This document shows, in pieces, positions 33,167 to 43,534 of a stretch of DNA of 46,438 bases (positions are counted from its first letter, which is position 1; each line of letters opens with the position of its first letter). The stretch covers positions 1-46,438 of the forward strand of contig DATMYA010000006.1 of NCBI GenBank assembly GCA_035561135.1, given 5' to 3'. The stretch comes from Clostridia bacterium (GTDB lineage Bacteria > Acidobacteriota > Terriglobia > Terriglobales > Acidobacteriaceae). Below the pieces are notes generated by a model. That model searched no databases. It was given only the letters and a program-made list of their open reading frames with translations, and was not told where the DNA came from. A program made the translations under genes and the position numbers.

Positions 33167-34096
33167 ATGTTCGGCTCATCCGGGTACAACTACGAGCGGT
33201 TCGACAAAAAGAATTTGTTGAGGGACGTTGCGGCGGGAAGGTTTGGCCATGCGCCCCAGCCGGGAGAACGCGCGCCCGACTTCGAACTACGAGCCTTGGA
33301 CGGCGACAAGGTCCGCCTGAGCGACTTCCGGAGCGAGAAGAACGTCGTGCTTACATTCGGCTCGGCAACCTGTCCGCAAACCGCTGGCTCCATCGAGGGC
33401 ATGAACGATCTCTATAACGATTACCGCGATGATGACGTGCAATTCCTTTTTGTCTATGTACGAGAAGCGCATCCGGGCGAAGAGCTTACTGCCCACAAAT
33501 CGCAGCAGGACAAAGTGGCCGCGGCCGAAATGCTGCGGGAGGAAGATGAAATTGAAATGCCGATCCTGGTAGACGACCTCAACGGCAAAGTCCATCGCAA
33601 GTACGGGCAAATCCCCAATTCAACTTTCATCATCGACAAGAGTGGCCGTGTTTCTTTCCGTGCCGTGGCGACGCGGCCCATGTTGATTGCGGACGCCCTG
33701 GATGAGTTGCTCGAACGGCAACGGGAGCGTGGCGTCGATCACGCGGTCGTGCATGGTGGTGAAGACCTTGCTGCACCTTCGATGAGGACGTTTCTGAATG
33801 CTCATCGTGCGCTGGAGCGTGGCGGGACTGACGCGATCCGGAACTTCCGTGAGCAGATGGGGCTTCCCGGAAAGGTGGCGGTAACGGCTGGCCGCATTGC
33901 ACGTCCTGTCGCCGACAATCCAGGTGCGGCAATCGGCACCGCTGCTGTAATGGCTGGCGTGGTGGCACTGGGGTTGTGGGCCGGACGGGAATTGCGGCGC
34001 CGCAGGTTCGAATCGCGAATGCCGTACGGCGTTCACGGATACCGCCGCGGCGAAGCTGCCGCGGGATACGACGACTACGAAGCCGTCGGAATCTAG
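33167..34096 (+). CDS. Iodothyronine-deiodinase-like redoxin with C-terminal membrane anchor
   Basis: A thioredoxin-fold protein of 309 residues; ATG 33167 has GGAGG 7 bases upstream. The domain at ~30-180 begins GERAPDFELRALDGDKVRLSD. It then has VVLTFGSATCPQTAGSIEGM with Cys69 at the catalytic place, followed by FLFVYVREAHPGEEL. The FGSxTCPxx and VYxxEAHP pair is the signature of the deiodinase branch, where animal enzymes have Sec. Cys69 is the only cysteine I can find, so a one-Cys mechanism is implied. A linker follows, then a hydrophobic helix near 255-272 (AAVMAGVVALGLWAG) and a basic Arg/Tyr tail. There is no signal peptide, so the redoxin domain should face the cytoplasm. The substrate is unknown. 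Confidence 0.8.
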   Translation: MFGSSGYNYERFDKKNLLRDVAAGRFGHAPQPGERAPDFELRALDGDKVRLSDFRSEKNVVLTFGSATCPQTAGSIEGMNDLYNDYRDDDVQFLFVYVREAHPGEELTAHKSQQDKVAAAEMLREEDEIEMPILVDDLNGKVHRKYGQIPNSTFIIDKSGRVSFRAVATRPMLIADALDELLERQRERGVDHAVVHGGEDLAAPSMRTFLNAHRALERGGTDAIRNFREQMGLPGKVAVTAGRIARPVADNPGAAIGTAAVMAGVVALGLWAGRELRRRRFESRMPYGVHGYRRGEAAAGYDDYEAVGI

Positions 34097-34124
34097 CAAC
34101 AGCTGGAATCAGCGATCAAAAGGT

Positions 34125-34148
34125 AAGGCGCGGCCATGGCCGCGCCTT
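34125..34148. terminator. Palindromic hairpin between convergent genes
   Basis: AAGGCGCGGCC (34125-34135), AT, GGCCGCGCCTT (34138-34148): a perfect 11-bp palindrome. Forward it is followed by CCTTGCG, reverse by ACCTTTTGATC. It lies between the stops of the redoxin gene and acnA, and probably ends both transcripts. Confidence 0.7.
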
Positions 34149-34175
34149 CCTTGCGTATCCATCAATCTCCCAGGT

Positions 34176-37013
34176 TTATGTCACGCTCGAACCAGTGGCT
34201 GCATCGGCCACCGTCTTGATGCCTGCGAGTGCATCCGGCTTGTCTTTCCCTTGCAGCAACTGGCGCACCACGTAATGCAGGATGCCGCCATTCTGGTAAT
34301 AGAGCACTTCCTGCGGGGTATCAATGCGTAGCGTAGCGTCGAACTCGACGGCGGTGCCGTCGGCGTTCAGCGCGCGGACGCTGACGTGCTTCCCAGGGGC
34401 AAAGAGCTTTAGAGCGTCTTCGACTCCGATGATCTCGTAAGTCTCTTCGCCCGTCAGTCCGAGCGTTTCAACGTTGTCGTCTGAAAGGAACTGCAACGGC
34501 AGGATTCCCATGCCAACCAGGTTCGAGCGGTGGATGCGTTCAAAGCTTTCCGCGATGACCGCACGTACGCCGAGCAGTTGCGGACCTTTCGCAGCCCAGT
34601 CGCGCGATGACCCTGAGCCATATTCTTTCCCTGCGAGAATGACGAGCGGGACGCCTTCCTCCCGATACTTCACCGAGGCGTCGTAGATGCTCATCGGCTC
34701 GTTCGATGGGATGTGGCGAGTGAAGCCACCTTCCTTCGGCGACGCAAGTTTGTTGCGCAGGCGGATGTTGGCGAATGTGCCGCGCATCATTACTTCATGG
34801 TTGCCGCGACGCGAACCGTAAGAGTTGAAGTCCTTTACCTCCACGCCATGCTCAAGGAGATAACGACCCGCGGGGCTGTCGGCCTTGATGTTTCCGGCGG
34901 GGGAGATGTGGTCTGTCGTGACGCTGTCGCCGAGCACGGCCAGGACGCGGGCTCCGCTGATGCCCTTCACCGGCGGGGGCGTCGTCGTCATGCCTTCGAA
35001 GTAAGGCGGGTTCTGCACGTACGTCGAGGCACTGTCCCAGGCGAAGGTGTCGCCCTTGGGCACATTAAGCGATTGCCAGCGATCGTCTCCCTTGAGCACG
35101 TCGGCATAGCTGGACTGGAACATCTCCGGGCTTATGCAGGACGCCATGGTGTCGATCACTTCCTGCTGCGTTGGCCAGATGTCGCGCAGGAAAACCGGCT
35201 TGTTGTTTGCACCATAACCCAGCGGCTCGTTGTAAACGTCAACGTCGATGCGTCCGGCAATGGCGTAGGCAACGACGAGCGGCGGCGACATCAGGTAGTT
35301 GGCGCGAACTTCCGAGTTGATGCGGCCTTCGAAGTTTCGATTGCCACTGAGCACGCTGACAACGACGAGGTCCTGCTCGGCAATGGTGTCCGAGATTTCC
35401 TGCGGAAGCGGACCGCTGTTGCCGATGCACGTCGTACAGCCATAACCGACGAGGTTGAAGTGCAGCTTGTCGAGGTATCCCTGCAACCCTGCTTTGTTCA
35501 GGTACTCGGTCACAACCTTGGAGCCGGGAGCGAGCGACGACTTAACCCAGGGCGCAACCGACAACCCGTGCTCGACGGCCTTCCGGGCAAGCAGCCCTGC
35601 GGCGATCATGACCGAAGGATTCGAAGTATTTGTGCAGCTTGTGATGGCCGCTATGACAACGGAGCCGTGACGCAGAGCATTACGAACATCCACCAGCAAG
35701 GGTTTTTCGGCGGCGGGTGCGGTCTGGTCTTCTACGCCGGGCGCCGTCGGACTGCCGCCCTCGCCCTCGAAGCGCTCGACAGGCTTCTGCGGCACGCTCT
35801 TGCCCGGTTTGATCAGCGCCGGCAGCGCCGTTTCAAACGACTTGTGCGCCGTCGAAAGCAGTACGCGATCCTGCGGACGCTTGGGGCCGGCGATGGACGG
35901 CTCGACCGTAGCGAGGTCGAGTTCAAGCACGTCGCTGTAGTCGGCCTGCGGCGTGGAGGCTGTATGGAAAAGTCCCTGCTCCTTGCAGTAGGCCTCCACC
36001 AAAGCGACGTGCGCATCCGACCGGCCCGTCAACTTCATGAAGCGAAGCGTCTCCGCATCGACCGGAAAGATGCCGCAGGTAGCGCCGTACTCGGGAGCCA
36101 TGTTGGCGATGGTGGCGCGGTCCGCGAGTGGCAACGACGGCAGGCCGGGGCCGAAGTACTCGACGAACTTGCCCACGACGCCCCTCTTGCGCAGCATCTC
36201 GGTGATGGTGAGCACGAGATCTGTGGCGGTAGCGCCTTCGCGTAAGTGGCCGATAAGGCGGAAGCCGATCACCTGCGGAATGAGCATCGACACCGGCTGG
36301 CCTAGCATGGCGGCTTCGGCTTCGATTCCGCCAACGCCCCACCCGAGCACGCCGAGGCCGTTGATCATCGTGGTATGCGAGTCGGTGCCGACAACCGTGT
36401 CGGGATACGCTACCGGCTTGCCGGTTTCGCCTTCGCCGAGGACAAAGACGACGCGAGCGAGGTACTCCAAATTAACCTGGTGAACGATGCCGGTATCCGG
36501 AGGAACGATGGCGAAATTCTTGAACCCAGTCTGTCCCCAGCGCAAGAACGTGTAGCGTTCCTTGTTGCGCTGGAATTCGAGGTCGGCATTGACTTTGAAC
36601 GCCCAGGAATTTCCAAACTCATCTACCTGCACGGAGTGGTCTATGACTAACTCTGCCGGCTGCATAGGATTGATGAGCGACGGATCGCCGCCAAGGCGCT
36701 TCATGGCATCTCGCATAGCGGCGAGATCGACGACCGCCGGAACGCCCGTGAAATCCTGCAACAGCACGCGCGAAGGCATGAATGCGATTTCATCTGAGGG
36801 CATGCTCTTGCCACTCGAGCATGTGAGCGAGCGAATGGTATCCGCGGTAACGGCACGCCCATCTTCCCGCCTCAGCAGGTTCTCAAGCAGGATGCGAAGC
36901 GAATAGGGCAATCCAGTGGTGCTGATGCCCTGCTTGTCAAGCGCATGGATGCGGTAGATCTCGTATTCGCGTTTGCCGACGCGAAGGACAGAACGGCTGC
37001 CGAAAGTATTCAT
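34176..37013 (-). CDS. acnA: Aconitate hydratase (AcnA/IRP1 type)
   Basis: Isomerises citrate to isocitrate in the TCA cycle with a [4Fe-4S] cluster. The ATG at 37013 ([20 protein letters not shown]), with GAAGG upstream, gives 945 residues; the frame extends to 37166 but that part is unrelated. Cluster ligands are in [11 protein letters not shown] and [10 protein letters not shown]. Other marks are [33 protein letters not shown], the swivel-domain [20 protein letters not shown] and [18 protein letters not shown] ~25-residue Glu/Pro/Ala insertion ([20 protein letters not shown] region) precedes the first cluster Cys and is unusual but in frame. Confidence 0.96.
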   Translation of the reverse strand: MNTFGSRSVLRVGKREYEIYRIHALDKQGISTTGLPYSLRILLENLLRREDGRAVTADTIRSLTCSSGKSMPSDEIAFMPSRVLLQDFTGVPAVVDLAAMRDAMKRLGGDPSLINPMQPAELVIDHSVQVDEFGNSWAFKVNADLEFQRNKERYTFLRWGQTGFKNFAIVPPDTGIVHQVNLEYLARVVFVLGEGETGKPVAYPDTVVGTDSHTTMINGLGVLGWGVGGIEAEAAMLGQPVSMLIPQVIGFRLIGHLREGATATDLVLTITEMLRKRGVVGKFVEYFGPGLPSLPLADRATIANMAPEYGATCGIFPVDAETLRFMKLTGRSDAHVALVEAYCKEQGLFHTASTPQADYSDVLELDLATVEPSIAGPKRPQDRVLLSTAHKSFETALPALIKPGKSVPQKPVERFEGEGGSPTAPGVEDQTAPAAEKPLLVDVRNALRHGSVVIAAITSCTNTSNPSVMIAAGLLARKAVEHGLSVAPWVKSSLAPGSKVVTEYLNKAGLQGYLDKLHFNLVGYGCTTCIGNSGPLPQEISDTIAEQDLVVVSVLSGNRNFEGRINSEVRANYLMSPPLVVAYAIAGRIDVDVYNEPLGYGANNKPVFLRDIWPTQQEVIDTMASCISPEMFQSSYADVLKGDDRWQSLNVPKGDTFAWDSASTYVQNPPYFEGMTTTPPPVKGISGARVLAVLGDSVTTDHISPAGNIKADSPAGRYLLEHGVEVKDFNSYGSRRGNHEVMMRGTFANIRLRNKLASPKEGGFTRHIPSNEPMSIYDASVKYREEGVPLVILAGKEYGSGSSRDWAAKGPQLLGVRAVIAESFERIHRSNLVGMGILPLQFLSDDNVETLGLTGEETYEIIGVEDALKLFAPGKHVSVRALNADGTAVEFDATLRIDTPQEVLYYQNGGILHYVVRQLLQGKDKPDALAGIKTVADAATGSSVT

Positions 37014-37183
37014 GAACACGCCTTCAAAATGGAATCGAACGAAAGAGATCGGCGAAGCGCCGCAAGTGTCCCCACATCTGCACAAGCCTTGCCGAAACAA
37101 GTAGTTTACGACCTGCAGGGCATCGCTGTCAGCAGCAAGCAACGCCTGCACAAGCCTGGCCTGCAACGAGGACTCAATTCGCG

Positions 37184-38524
37184 CTACCTGATCCAGGCGG
37201 TGAACGCCTGCGCGAGCAGCCAGGCGTTGAGCAAAGCAATGACAATCGCCACGATCCAGGAGAGCAGTTTTACCCAGGTCGGATTGACGAATTCGCCCAT
37301 CTTCAATTTGTCACCGGTGAAGATGATGAGCGGAAAGACGGCGAAGCTGAGTTGCATGCTGAGGACGACCTGGCTGAGCACCAGCAAGCGAGCCGTGCCG
37401 CTCTCTCCGCTGACGGCCGTGACGATGACGGCAGGAATGATGGCGACCAGGCGCGTGATGAGCCTGCGCAGCCACGGACGCACTCGCAGGTTCATGAAGC
37501 CTTCCATCACGATTTGACCTGCAAGCGTACCTGTGAGGGTGGAATTCTGCCCCGAGGCAAGCAAGGCAAAGGCGAAGAGGCCGCTGGCGAACTTTGCGCC
37601 GAGAAGGGGCGAAAGTAGTTTATAGGCGTCCTGTATCTCGGCAACTTCGTGGTTGCCGCTGCGGTAGAAGGTTGCGGCAGCGACGATGAGGATGGCAGCG
37701 TTAACGAACAGCGCAAAAGTCAGCGCAACGGCGGAATCGATGTTGCAGAACTTGATCGCTTCGCGCTTGCCCTCGGGCGTGCGCTCAAAATTGCGCGTCT
37801 GCACCACGGCAGAGTGCAAGTACAGATTGTGCGGCATTACAGTGGCCCCGAGGATGCCAATGGCGATGTACAGCATCTCGGGATTCTGGAGCAGTTCGGG
37901 CGAAGGGACGAGGAAGCCGTGCGCGATGCCGCCAACTTCTGGCCGGGAAAAAAGTATTTCAAGCCCGAAGCAGACGCCGATGGTGCCCGTGAGCACGAGG
38001 ATGATGGCTTCGATATAGCGAAATCCCTTGTTCTCCAGGAACAGAATCAGAAGTACGTCGAGCGCCGTAATGCAGACGCCCACAATCAGCGGGATTCGGA
38101 AGAGCAGGTTGAGGGCGATTGCCGAGCCGATCACCTCTGCCAGGTCGCAGGCGGCGATGGCTATCTCGGCAAGTATCCAAAGCATGAAGCTGACGGGGCG
38201 GCTGTAGTGGTCGCGACATGCCTGCGCGAGGTCGCGTCCGCTGACGACGCCAAGCTTGATGCAGAGACTCTGGAGCAGGATCGCCATCAGGTTGGAGAGC
38301 ATGATGACGAACAGGAGACGATAGTTATAACGGGAACCGGCGGCCAGGTCGGTGGCCCAATTGCCGGGATCCATGTATCCAACCGCAACGAGAAAGCCAG
38401 GCCCGGCGAAGGCTATCAGTTTGCGCAGAAATCCCGGCGCCACTGGTATTGGCAGGCTGGAGTGGATCTCTGGAAGGCTGGGCGTGTGAACTTCCCGCCG
38501 CCATGCACGTTCCTGAATTTTCAT
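37184..38524 (-). CDS. mntH: Nramp-family divalent metal (Mn2+/Fe2+) transporter
   Basis: A proton-coupled Mn2+/Fe2+ importer of the inner membrane. The 446 residues have 11-12 hydrophobic helices. Metal-site motifs are DPGN at 52-55 ([11 protein letters not shown]) and MPHN near 245 ([15 protein letters not shown]); the helix-9/10 region has [19 protein letters not shown]. The first ~30 residues are cytoplasmic. GGAGAAG precedes the ATG at 38524. It is transcribed towards acnA, with 170 bases between them, and divergently from purD. No Fur or MntR box was recognised in the 199-base divergent gap. Confidence 0.94.
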   Translation of the reverse strand: MKIQERAWRREVHTPSLPEIHSSLPIPVAPGFLRKLIAFAGPGFLVAVGYMDPGNWATDLAAGSRYNYRLLFVIMLSNLMAILLQSLCIKLGVVSGRDLAQACRDHYSRPVSFMLWILAEIAIAACDLAEVIGSAIALNLLFRIPLIVGVCITALDVLLILFLENKGFRYIEAIILVLTGTIGVCFGLEILFSRPEVGGIAHGFLVPSPELLQNPEMLYIAIGILGATVMPHNLYLHSAVVQTRNFERTPEGKREAIKFCNIDSAVALTFALFVNAAILIVAAATFYRSGNHEVAEIQDAYKLLSPLLGAKFASGLFAFALLASGQNSTLTGTLAGQIVMEGFMNLRVRPWLRRLITRLVAIIPAVIVTAVSGESGTARLLVLSQVVLSMQLSFAVFPLIIFTGDKLKMGEFVNPTWVKLLSWIVAIVIALLNAWLLAQAFTAWIR

Positions 38525-38638
38525 CTTCTCCGCCCTCCCCGGAGTTGGAACGCAAGTTCGAAATCATAACCCATGAACAAGCTTGGAGCCGAACAACGGC
38601 GCTCCCATCTGGCGTTCGGCAATGTTCTGTTGCACTGA

Positions 38639-38667
38639 TTGACACAAGTACAATGGAATCCATAACC
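38639..38667 (+). promoter_or_regulatory. Possible purD promoter
   Basis: A consensus -35 TTGACA (38639-38644) is followed 17 bases later by CATAAC (38662-38667), a weak -10. TACAAT at 38649-38654 is a better -10 but wrongly spaced for that -35. The site lies 57 bases before the purD ATG, in the divergent gap shared with mntH. Confidence 0.3.
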
Positions 38668-38723
38668 TTTGCAGGAGTGTCTTGGCTTCGGCGCGAAGTT
38701 TGCGCCAGCGCGGGTGAAAGAAA

Positions 38724-40004
38724 ATGAGAGTTCTGGTTCTGGGTAGTGGCGGTCGCGAGCACGCGCTGGTATGGAAGCTGCGGCAATCGCCGAGGGTGAC
38801 TGAGTTGTTTTGCGCTCCGGGAAACGGGGGCATCTGCGATGCGGCGGAATGCGTCGCCGTGGACCTGAAGAGCGTGGACTCCATCGTTGAGATCGCGAAT
38901 CGAATCCGTCCGGACCTGACCGTTGTCGGGCCGGAATTGCCGCTGATGATGGGCGTCGTGGATGAGTTCCAGCGGCGCGGTTGGCCCATTTTTGGGCCGA
39001 CGCAGGCTGCGGCACGGCTGGAATCAAGCAAGAGCTTCGCCAAGGAGTTCATGCAGCGGCATCGCATTCCTACGGCACGCTACGCCATCTGCACAACGGA
39101 TCAGGAAGTGAAGGACGCGCTGGCGCACTTCCATCCTCCAATCGTGGTGAAGGCCGATGGACTCGCCGCGGGTAAAGGCGTGGTCATCGCCAAGACCAAA
39201 GAAGAGGCCACGACGGTCGCGGCCGAGATGCTCAGCGGAAAGATGCTTGGCGACGCTGGCCGGCGCGTGGTGGTGGAAGAGTTTCTTGAAGGCGAAGAGC
39301 TTTCGTTCCTGGTGATGAGCGATGGCGAGCGCGTAGCTCCGCTGGTCGCGGCACAGGATCACAAGCGCGTAGGCGACGGCGACACTGGCCCAAACACGGG
39401 CGGCATGGGGGCGTACTCCACGGCCAACATCGTGGACGACAAGATGCGGGACTGGCTGATCGCCCACGTCGCGCGCCCGGTCGTGGCCGGAATGGCCGCG
39501 GAAGGCGCAGAATATAAAGGCATTCTTTACTGCGGACTGATGATGACGGCGCGCGGCCCCGTCGTGCTGGAGTTCAATTGCAGATTGGGCGACCCGGAGA
39601 CGCAGCCAATCCTTATGCGCATGGAGAGCGACCTGGTCGAAGCCATCGAAGCGAGCATCGAAGGGCGCGTCAGCGATGGTGATTTCAAGTGGTCGAGTGA
39701 TGCAGCGGTTTGCGTTGTAGTGGCTTCCGGCGGCTACCCGGGTGCCTTCGAGGTTGGGAAGCGCATACAAGGTATTGAGGCCGCTGATGAACTCCCCGGC
39801 GTGAAGGTATTTCACGCGGGAACCGACAAGCGCGATGGCGCGTTCTACACATCTGGAGGGCGCGTGCTGGGTGTAACTGCTCGCGGCACCACATTGCAGG
39901 AGGCGGTTTCGCGCGCCTATGAAGCGACCGGGAAGATTCACTTCGAGGACATGCACTACCGCAAGGACATTGCCGTCCGGGGTCTGAAGCAAGCCGCAAA
40001 GTAG
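38724..40004 (+). CDS. purD: Phosphoribosylamine--glycine ligase (GAR synthetase)
   Basis: Joins phosphoribosylamine and glycine in de novo purine synthesis. The 426 residues are complete for the ATP-grasp family: MRVLVLGSGGREHALVWKL at the N-terminus, VVGPELPLMMGVVDEFQ, FGPTQAAARLESSKSFAKEF, VKADGLAAGKGVVIA (ATP-binding), NTGGMGAYSTA and LEFNCRLGDPETQ with the metal-binding residues. It is followed by purE 56 bases later, and the two presumably share a transcript. Confidence 0.97.
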   Translation: MRVLVLGSGGREHALVWKLRQSPRVTELFCAPGNGGICDAAECVAVDLKSVDSIVEIANRIRPDLTVVGPELPLMMGVVDEFQRRGWPIFGPTQAAARLESSKSFAKEFMQRHRIPTARYAICTTDQEVKDALAHFHPPIVVKADGLAAGKGVVIAKTKEEATTVAAEMLSGKMLGDAGRRVVVEEFLEGEELSFLVMSDGERVAPLVAAQDHKRVGDGDTGPNTGGMGAYSTANIVDDKMRDWLIAHVARPVVAGMAAEGAEYKGILYCGLMMTARGPVVLEFNCRLGDPETQPILMRMESDLVEAIEASIEGRVSDGDFKWSSDAAVCVVVASGGYPGAFEVGKRIQGIEAADELPGVKVFHAGTDKRDGAFYTSGGRVLGVTARGTTLQEAVSRAYEATGKIHFEDMHYRKDIAVRGLKQAAK

Positions 40005-40060
40005 CAGTGAACGCGCAAATGGTATGCGCTGATTTCATTTACAAGAACCGCAGAGGTGCG

Positions 40061-40576
40061 ATGACACACAGAACGCTCGTTTCAATCGTGATGGGTAGCG
40101 ACTCGGATCTCGAGGTGATGAACGAAACCGCAAAGGCACTGGACGAGTTCGGCATTGGCTATGAGATCGACATCGCTTCGGCGCACCGTTCGCCCGCCCG
40201 AACCGGCGAACTGGCGCGCAGCGCACGGAAGCGCGGCGTGAAGGTGATCATTGCGGGAGCGGGCGGCGCCGCACACCTCGCGGGCGTAATAGCCGCCGAA
40301 ACCACTCTGCCGGTGATTGCAGTGCCGATCGCCTCGACGCCTCTGAACGGACTGGACTCCCTGCTCGCGATGGTGCAGATGCCCGCAGGCATTCCCGTTG
40401 CGACAGTCGCGATCGGAAGAGCTGGCGCGACGAATGCCGGTATTCTGGCCGCGCAGATACTCGCCGTTGGCGATGAGTCCGTAGCAAAAAAACTCGAAGC
40501 GCACAAAGAGAAGCTGGCCAACGGAGTGGAAGTAAAGTCCAGGAAATTGCAGGAAGCTCGCGCAAATAAGCGATAG
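40061..40576 (+). CDS. purE: N5-carboxyaminoimidazole ribonucleotide mutase
   Basis: Converts N5-CAIR to CAIR in purine synthesis (class I PurE). ATG 40061, behind AGAGG, gives 171 residues; the open frame back to 40007 has no ribosome binding site and adds atypical sequence. Motifs: [29 protein letters not shown] (active-site His), [21 protein letters not shown], and the substrate-loop [22 protein letters not shown]. No purK lies in the window. Confidence 0.96.
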   Translation: MTHRTLVSIVMGSDSDLEVMNETAKALDEFGIGYEIDIASAHRSPARTGELARSARKRGVKVIIAGAGGAAHLAGVIAAETTLPVIAVPIASTPLNGLDSLLAMVQMPAGIPVATVAIGRAGATNAGILAAQILAVGDESVAKKLEAHKEKLANGVEVKSRKLQEARANKR

Positions 40577-40727
40577 CGCGGCGAGCGGCTCATCCGAGCT
40601 AACGCACCTCAGCAGCAATAGAACTTTTTGCAGGCTGCTGGAACTAAGTTCTTTGAAGGGGCACGCCGTCTGGCGTGCGCTGATTGAAAAGGGGGCTTTA
40701 AGCCGCTGAGTCCGTGTTTGCTGCCTG
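40577..40727. repeat. Dispersed GC-rich intergenic repeat with hairpin
   Basis: The gap between convergent purE and lptD holds ACGCACCTCAGCAGC, a perfect 7-bp hairpin GCACGCC-GTCT-GGCGTGC (40661-40678) and GGCTTTAAGCCGCTGAG. The last phrase and the 'cctcagcggc...gccgc' phrase at 32170-32195 look like the same dispersed family. There is no T-run, so it is not an obvious terminator. Confidence 0.5.
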
Positions 40728-43205
40728 TTAGAACAAGCGCTCCTGACGGCGCAGATTTCCGAACGTGCCCACGTTCGCCAGGGTAAACGCGAAGCGAAAT
40801 TGATTCTCATTTCGCACGGAGCCGAGCGCGAAGCGCCGGTATTCCACGCTGACGCCACAACAATCCCAGTTATAGCTGGTCTGCGCAGACGAGTATTGCA
40901 GGAACCCGAAATTGGCATCGAACCCGGTGCTGGCGCCTGCACTGAAACCGCGCTTGTTCGGATGTCCGAAGCCGAGCAGGATGCGGAACTGGCTGAATCG
41001 CTCCTGCGCATCACTCGGCCCAAGGGTCATCACCTCGCCCGGCGCGTGCAGGAAGGCGTGACTGCCGCCAAAGAAGAAATCGCCTATACGGTAGTTCGCC
41101 AGCACGGTGCTGGCGTTAATGCGGCCTTTCCGCGGATCGTAGTCGAGGTTCCATTGCACGTCGGTGTTGGCGCTGGTGAGCACGCGCAGACGAGAGACGA
41201 AGGGCGACAAGCGGCGTGGCTCGGTCAGAAAGGCGATCCCGGTTAAGTCGGCGGTAGTAGTGAAGACGTTGCGCCGTCCCGGGACGAGTGCGCCACCGAA
41301 GTCCTGGTTCAAGAAATACTTTTGCGCGAGCTCCCAGCGCAACACTTCACGAGTTACAACGCCGGAGTCCTCACAGCGCTTCGGCACGGCAGCCTCGCCG
41401 GCGATGGTGCCCGCCTCATTTTCGTTGCCCTTGCGCTCTGGTTGCACTTCGGGCGCGCACTCACGTTGTTTGCCGTTGCCCGTGCGTTTGGCGTAGATAC
41501 TGTTCACGAATCCAACTTCGACTTCGCTGGTGTTGCTCAAAATATCGCGGGCGTCGAAGCGAATGGTCGCCGGAAAGGAATCGACACCGGCGACGTAACG
41601 ATAGATGACTCGCGGCTCAATGGTGTGCTTGAGCTTGCGGTCGAGGACGGTGCGATCAAAGACGCGAGAGATGCTGGGGGGACGTAGCTCGACGGCCCCT
41701 TCTACTGCATGGCGCTCCAGCGTGTCATTGATGAGTGTGCCGACCGTTGTCGGCGTGGGTTGCAGTCGCTGAGTGTAGAAGGTGTCGCGTAGTCCGGCAT
41801 CCGCACGCAGGCTCCAGCCCTTGATTATCAAAGGCAGTGAGAGACGCGGGGCTAAATCGAAGCGTCCGACGAGATCGGCGGTGACAAAATCCGGTTCGCG
41901 GCGGGTGACGCCTTCGGCAGAGGCATCGAACGACCACATCGCGCGCGTGCCGCCGATGCGGCGCTCCACGCTGGATGCCTCGAAGGTCGGCGCGTGCGCG
42001 ATCAGGATGCGGTCCCCGGGCGCGGTGCTTTGGAAGTTCTGGTAACGCGAACTCATGCCGCCGAACGAGAACCCGTTATAGCTCTTCGAGATGAAGACGA
42101 CCGACTTGACCTCTGAGTTGACGGCCTGCGAAAACGTTTCCGAAAAAGCGAGCCGGAAGAGGAACGAGCTGAGATAGTTCACGTTCGTCACCGCACGGAA
42201 TCCGTGCGGCAGTTCGATATCCGTATTGAGTCGAATATCTTGGCCGCCCTGATCCTGCCCGGTGGGTCCAAAGCCGCGATCGAAAACGCCGAAGTAGCGC
42301 AGTTCGACGTTTGACTTCTCACTGGGCCTGGCGCGGAATTCGCCGTGCTGGCTCCATCCCCGCCGCGAGAAGTATTCCGCTCCTATCGTCGCATCGGCAC
42401 TGCGGTTAATGGCCCAAAAAAACGATTCGCCGAGGATGTTGCCCTTGCGCGAAGACCGGCCGATGGTGGGGATCAGGAATCCACTTTGCCGGCCGAGGTT
42501 CTCAACCGGATGCTGCACATAGGGAAAGTAGAAGATCGGAATGCGCCGTATGCGAAACGTACTGTGATACATCTTCGCATCTTCGCCAACCACGACATCG
42601 ATCTTTTCGGCCTCGAAGGTCCACTTGGGCTTGGGCATCGAACACGAAGTGATGCTGCCTCGATGCACGATAAGGCGGTCGCGCCCACTCTTCTCGACGA
42701 GCTTGCCGGAGAAGACGAAAGGATTCGAGGTGGTGAGTACGACGTTGCGTCCACGAAAACTCGCGCCGACGGTGCCGATGACGTTGTAGAACTTGCCGCT
42801 TTCCGTGTTGACGTTGTAAGTGGCGCGACTGGCTTCCAGGTGTTCATCGTGCGGACCGCCGTCAAACATGACATGGCCGATCGCCTCAAGATCGCCGGAA
42901 GCGGAGTTGTACGTGATCTCGGTAGCGCGGAAGGTGAACATGCGGAAGCTCACCTCGACCTCGCCGCGGAGGCGGTAAATATCCCCGGATTTTTCCTGTT
43001 CGCGCGCGCGGATGATCACTTCCTCTCCGGGCAGAGGGCGCTCCAGTCCGGTAGCAGGGCGTGTGGAAGCTGCGGCTGCAGGCTGGCTGGGGACGTTGGG
43101 TGGCAATTCTTGCGCAACTAGCCACTGGCTGGTAACTAGCAACCAGAGTAGAAGGAAGTGACTTACGAGTTTTACTGTGATATTCAATCGTCTGCGGCAA
43201 GTCAT
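40728..43205 (-). CDS. lptD: LPS-assembly protein LptD
   Basis: Outer-membrane barrel that, with LptE, inserts LPS into the outer leaflet. The ATG at 43205 gives 825 residues; the frame is open ~230 codons further, but that part is Arg/Ser-rich noise. A signal peptide covers ~1-30 (VKLVSHFLLLWLLVTSQWLVAQ). An OstA/LptA-like N-terminal domain follows (RLRGEVEVSFRMFTFRATEI, SGDLEAIGHVMFDGG). The long C-terminal barrel contains IFYFPYVQHPVENLGRQSGF. Cys in RGSITSCSMPKP and the CysCys pair in SYNWDCCGVSVEYRRF fit the family's interdomain disulfides. LptE and LptA-C,F,G are not here. Confidence 0.93.
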   Translation of the reverse strand: MTCRRRLNITVKLVSHFLLLWLLVTSQWLVAQELPPNVPSQPAAAASTRPATGLERPLPGEEVIIRAREQEKSGDIYRLRGEVEVSFRMFTFRATEITYNSASGDLEAIGHVMFDGGPHDEHLEASRATYNVNTESGKFYNVIGTVGASFRGRNVVLTTSNPFVFSGKLVEKSGRDRLIVHRGSITSCSMPKPKWTFEAEKIDVVVGEDAKMYHSTFRIRRIPIFYFPYVQHPVENLGRQSGFLIPTIGRSSRKGNILGESFFWAINRSADATIGAEYFSRRGWSQHGEFRARPSEKSNVELRYFGVFDRGFGPTGQDQGGQDIRLNTDIELPHGFRAVTNVNYLSSFLFRLAFSETFSQAVNSEVKSVVFISKSYNGFSFGGMSSRYQNFQSTAPGDRILIAHAPTFEASSVERRIGGTRAMWSFDASAEGVTRREPDFVTADLVGRFDLAPRLSLPLIIKGWSLRADAGLRDTFYTQRLQPTPTTVGTLINDTLERHAVEGAVELRPPSISRVFDRTVLDRKLKHTIEPRVIYRYVAGVDSFPATIRFDARDILSNTSEVEVGFVNSIYAKRTGNGKQRECAPEVQPERKGNENEAGTIAGEAAVPKRCEDSGVVTREVLRWELAQKYFLNQDFGGALVPGRRNVFTTTADLTGIAFLTEPRRLSPFVSRLRVLTSANTDVQWNLDYDPRKGRINASTVLANYRIGDFFFGGSHAFLHAPGEVMTLGPSDAQERFSQFRILLGFGHPNKRGFSAGASTGFDANFGFLQYSSAQTSYNWDCCGVSVEYRRFALGSVRNENQFRFAFTLANVGTFGNLRRQERLF

Positions 43206-43534
43206 TGGCACGTACTTGTTCGAACTTCGCAAGGTAGCACGCAACAGCCTACCCGGCAAAGTTGCTTTGAAGTCTCGGCAAGTCGTGCTGGACAAGCCGC
43301 TCGCTCTGGTTCTCCCAATCCGTTGATGGTCTCTTCGTTCCGCAGACCGGCATGGCCGGAGGGCGGCGCCACGAACGCGTCTTATGACGCGCATCGCAGG
43401 CGTGTCGCTACAGCGCAGATGCGCGCCTGTTGCGGTTCCGCTCGATCCAAACAGACCCAATCTTCCGGTATTAAGCGACCTCCCATACTCGCGCTCTTCT
43501 GCCCGGTCATTCCGGCTTATCAGGAACAGAAATA
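43206..43534. other. Divergent promoter gap between lptD and the RDD gene
   Basis: 329 bases between two divergent starts. The open frames across it have skewed, Arg/Ser-rich compositions and no ribosome binding sites, so I see no gene. Promoters of both flanking genes should lie here. AGGAAC near 43523 is the likely ribosome binding site of the RDD gene. Confidence 0.5.

Noticed and set aside
34713..36245. Long plus-strand ORF of 510 codons across acnA
   Set aside because: Antisense shadow of aconitase, rich in His/Arg/Val, with no family features.
37014..37166. N-terminal extension of aconitase
   Set aside because: The extra 51 residues have no similarity to aconitases; the ATG at 37013 has a ribosome binding site and the canonical start.
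40661..40678. Terminator for purE or lptD
   Set aside because: The hairpin is perfect but no T-run follows on either strand; it fits a dispersed repeat better.
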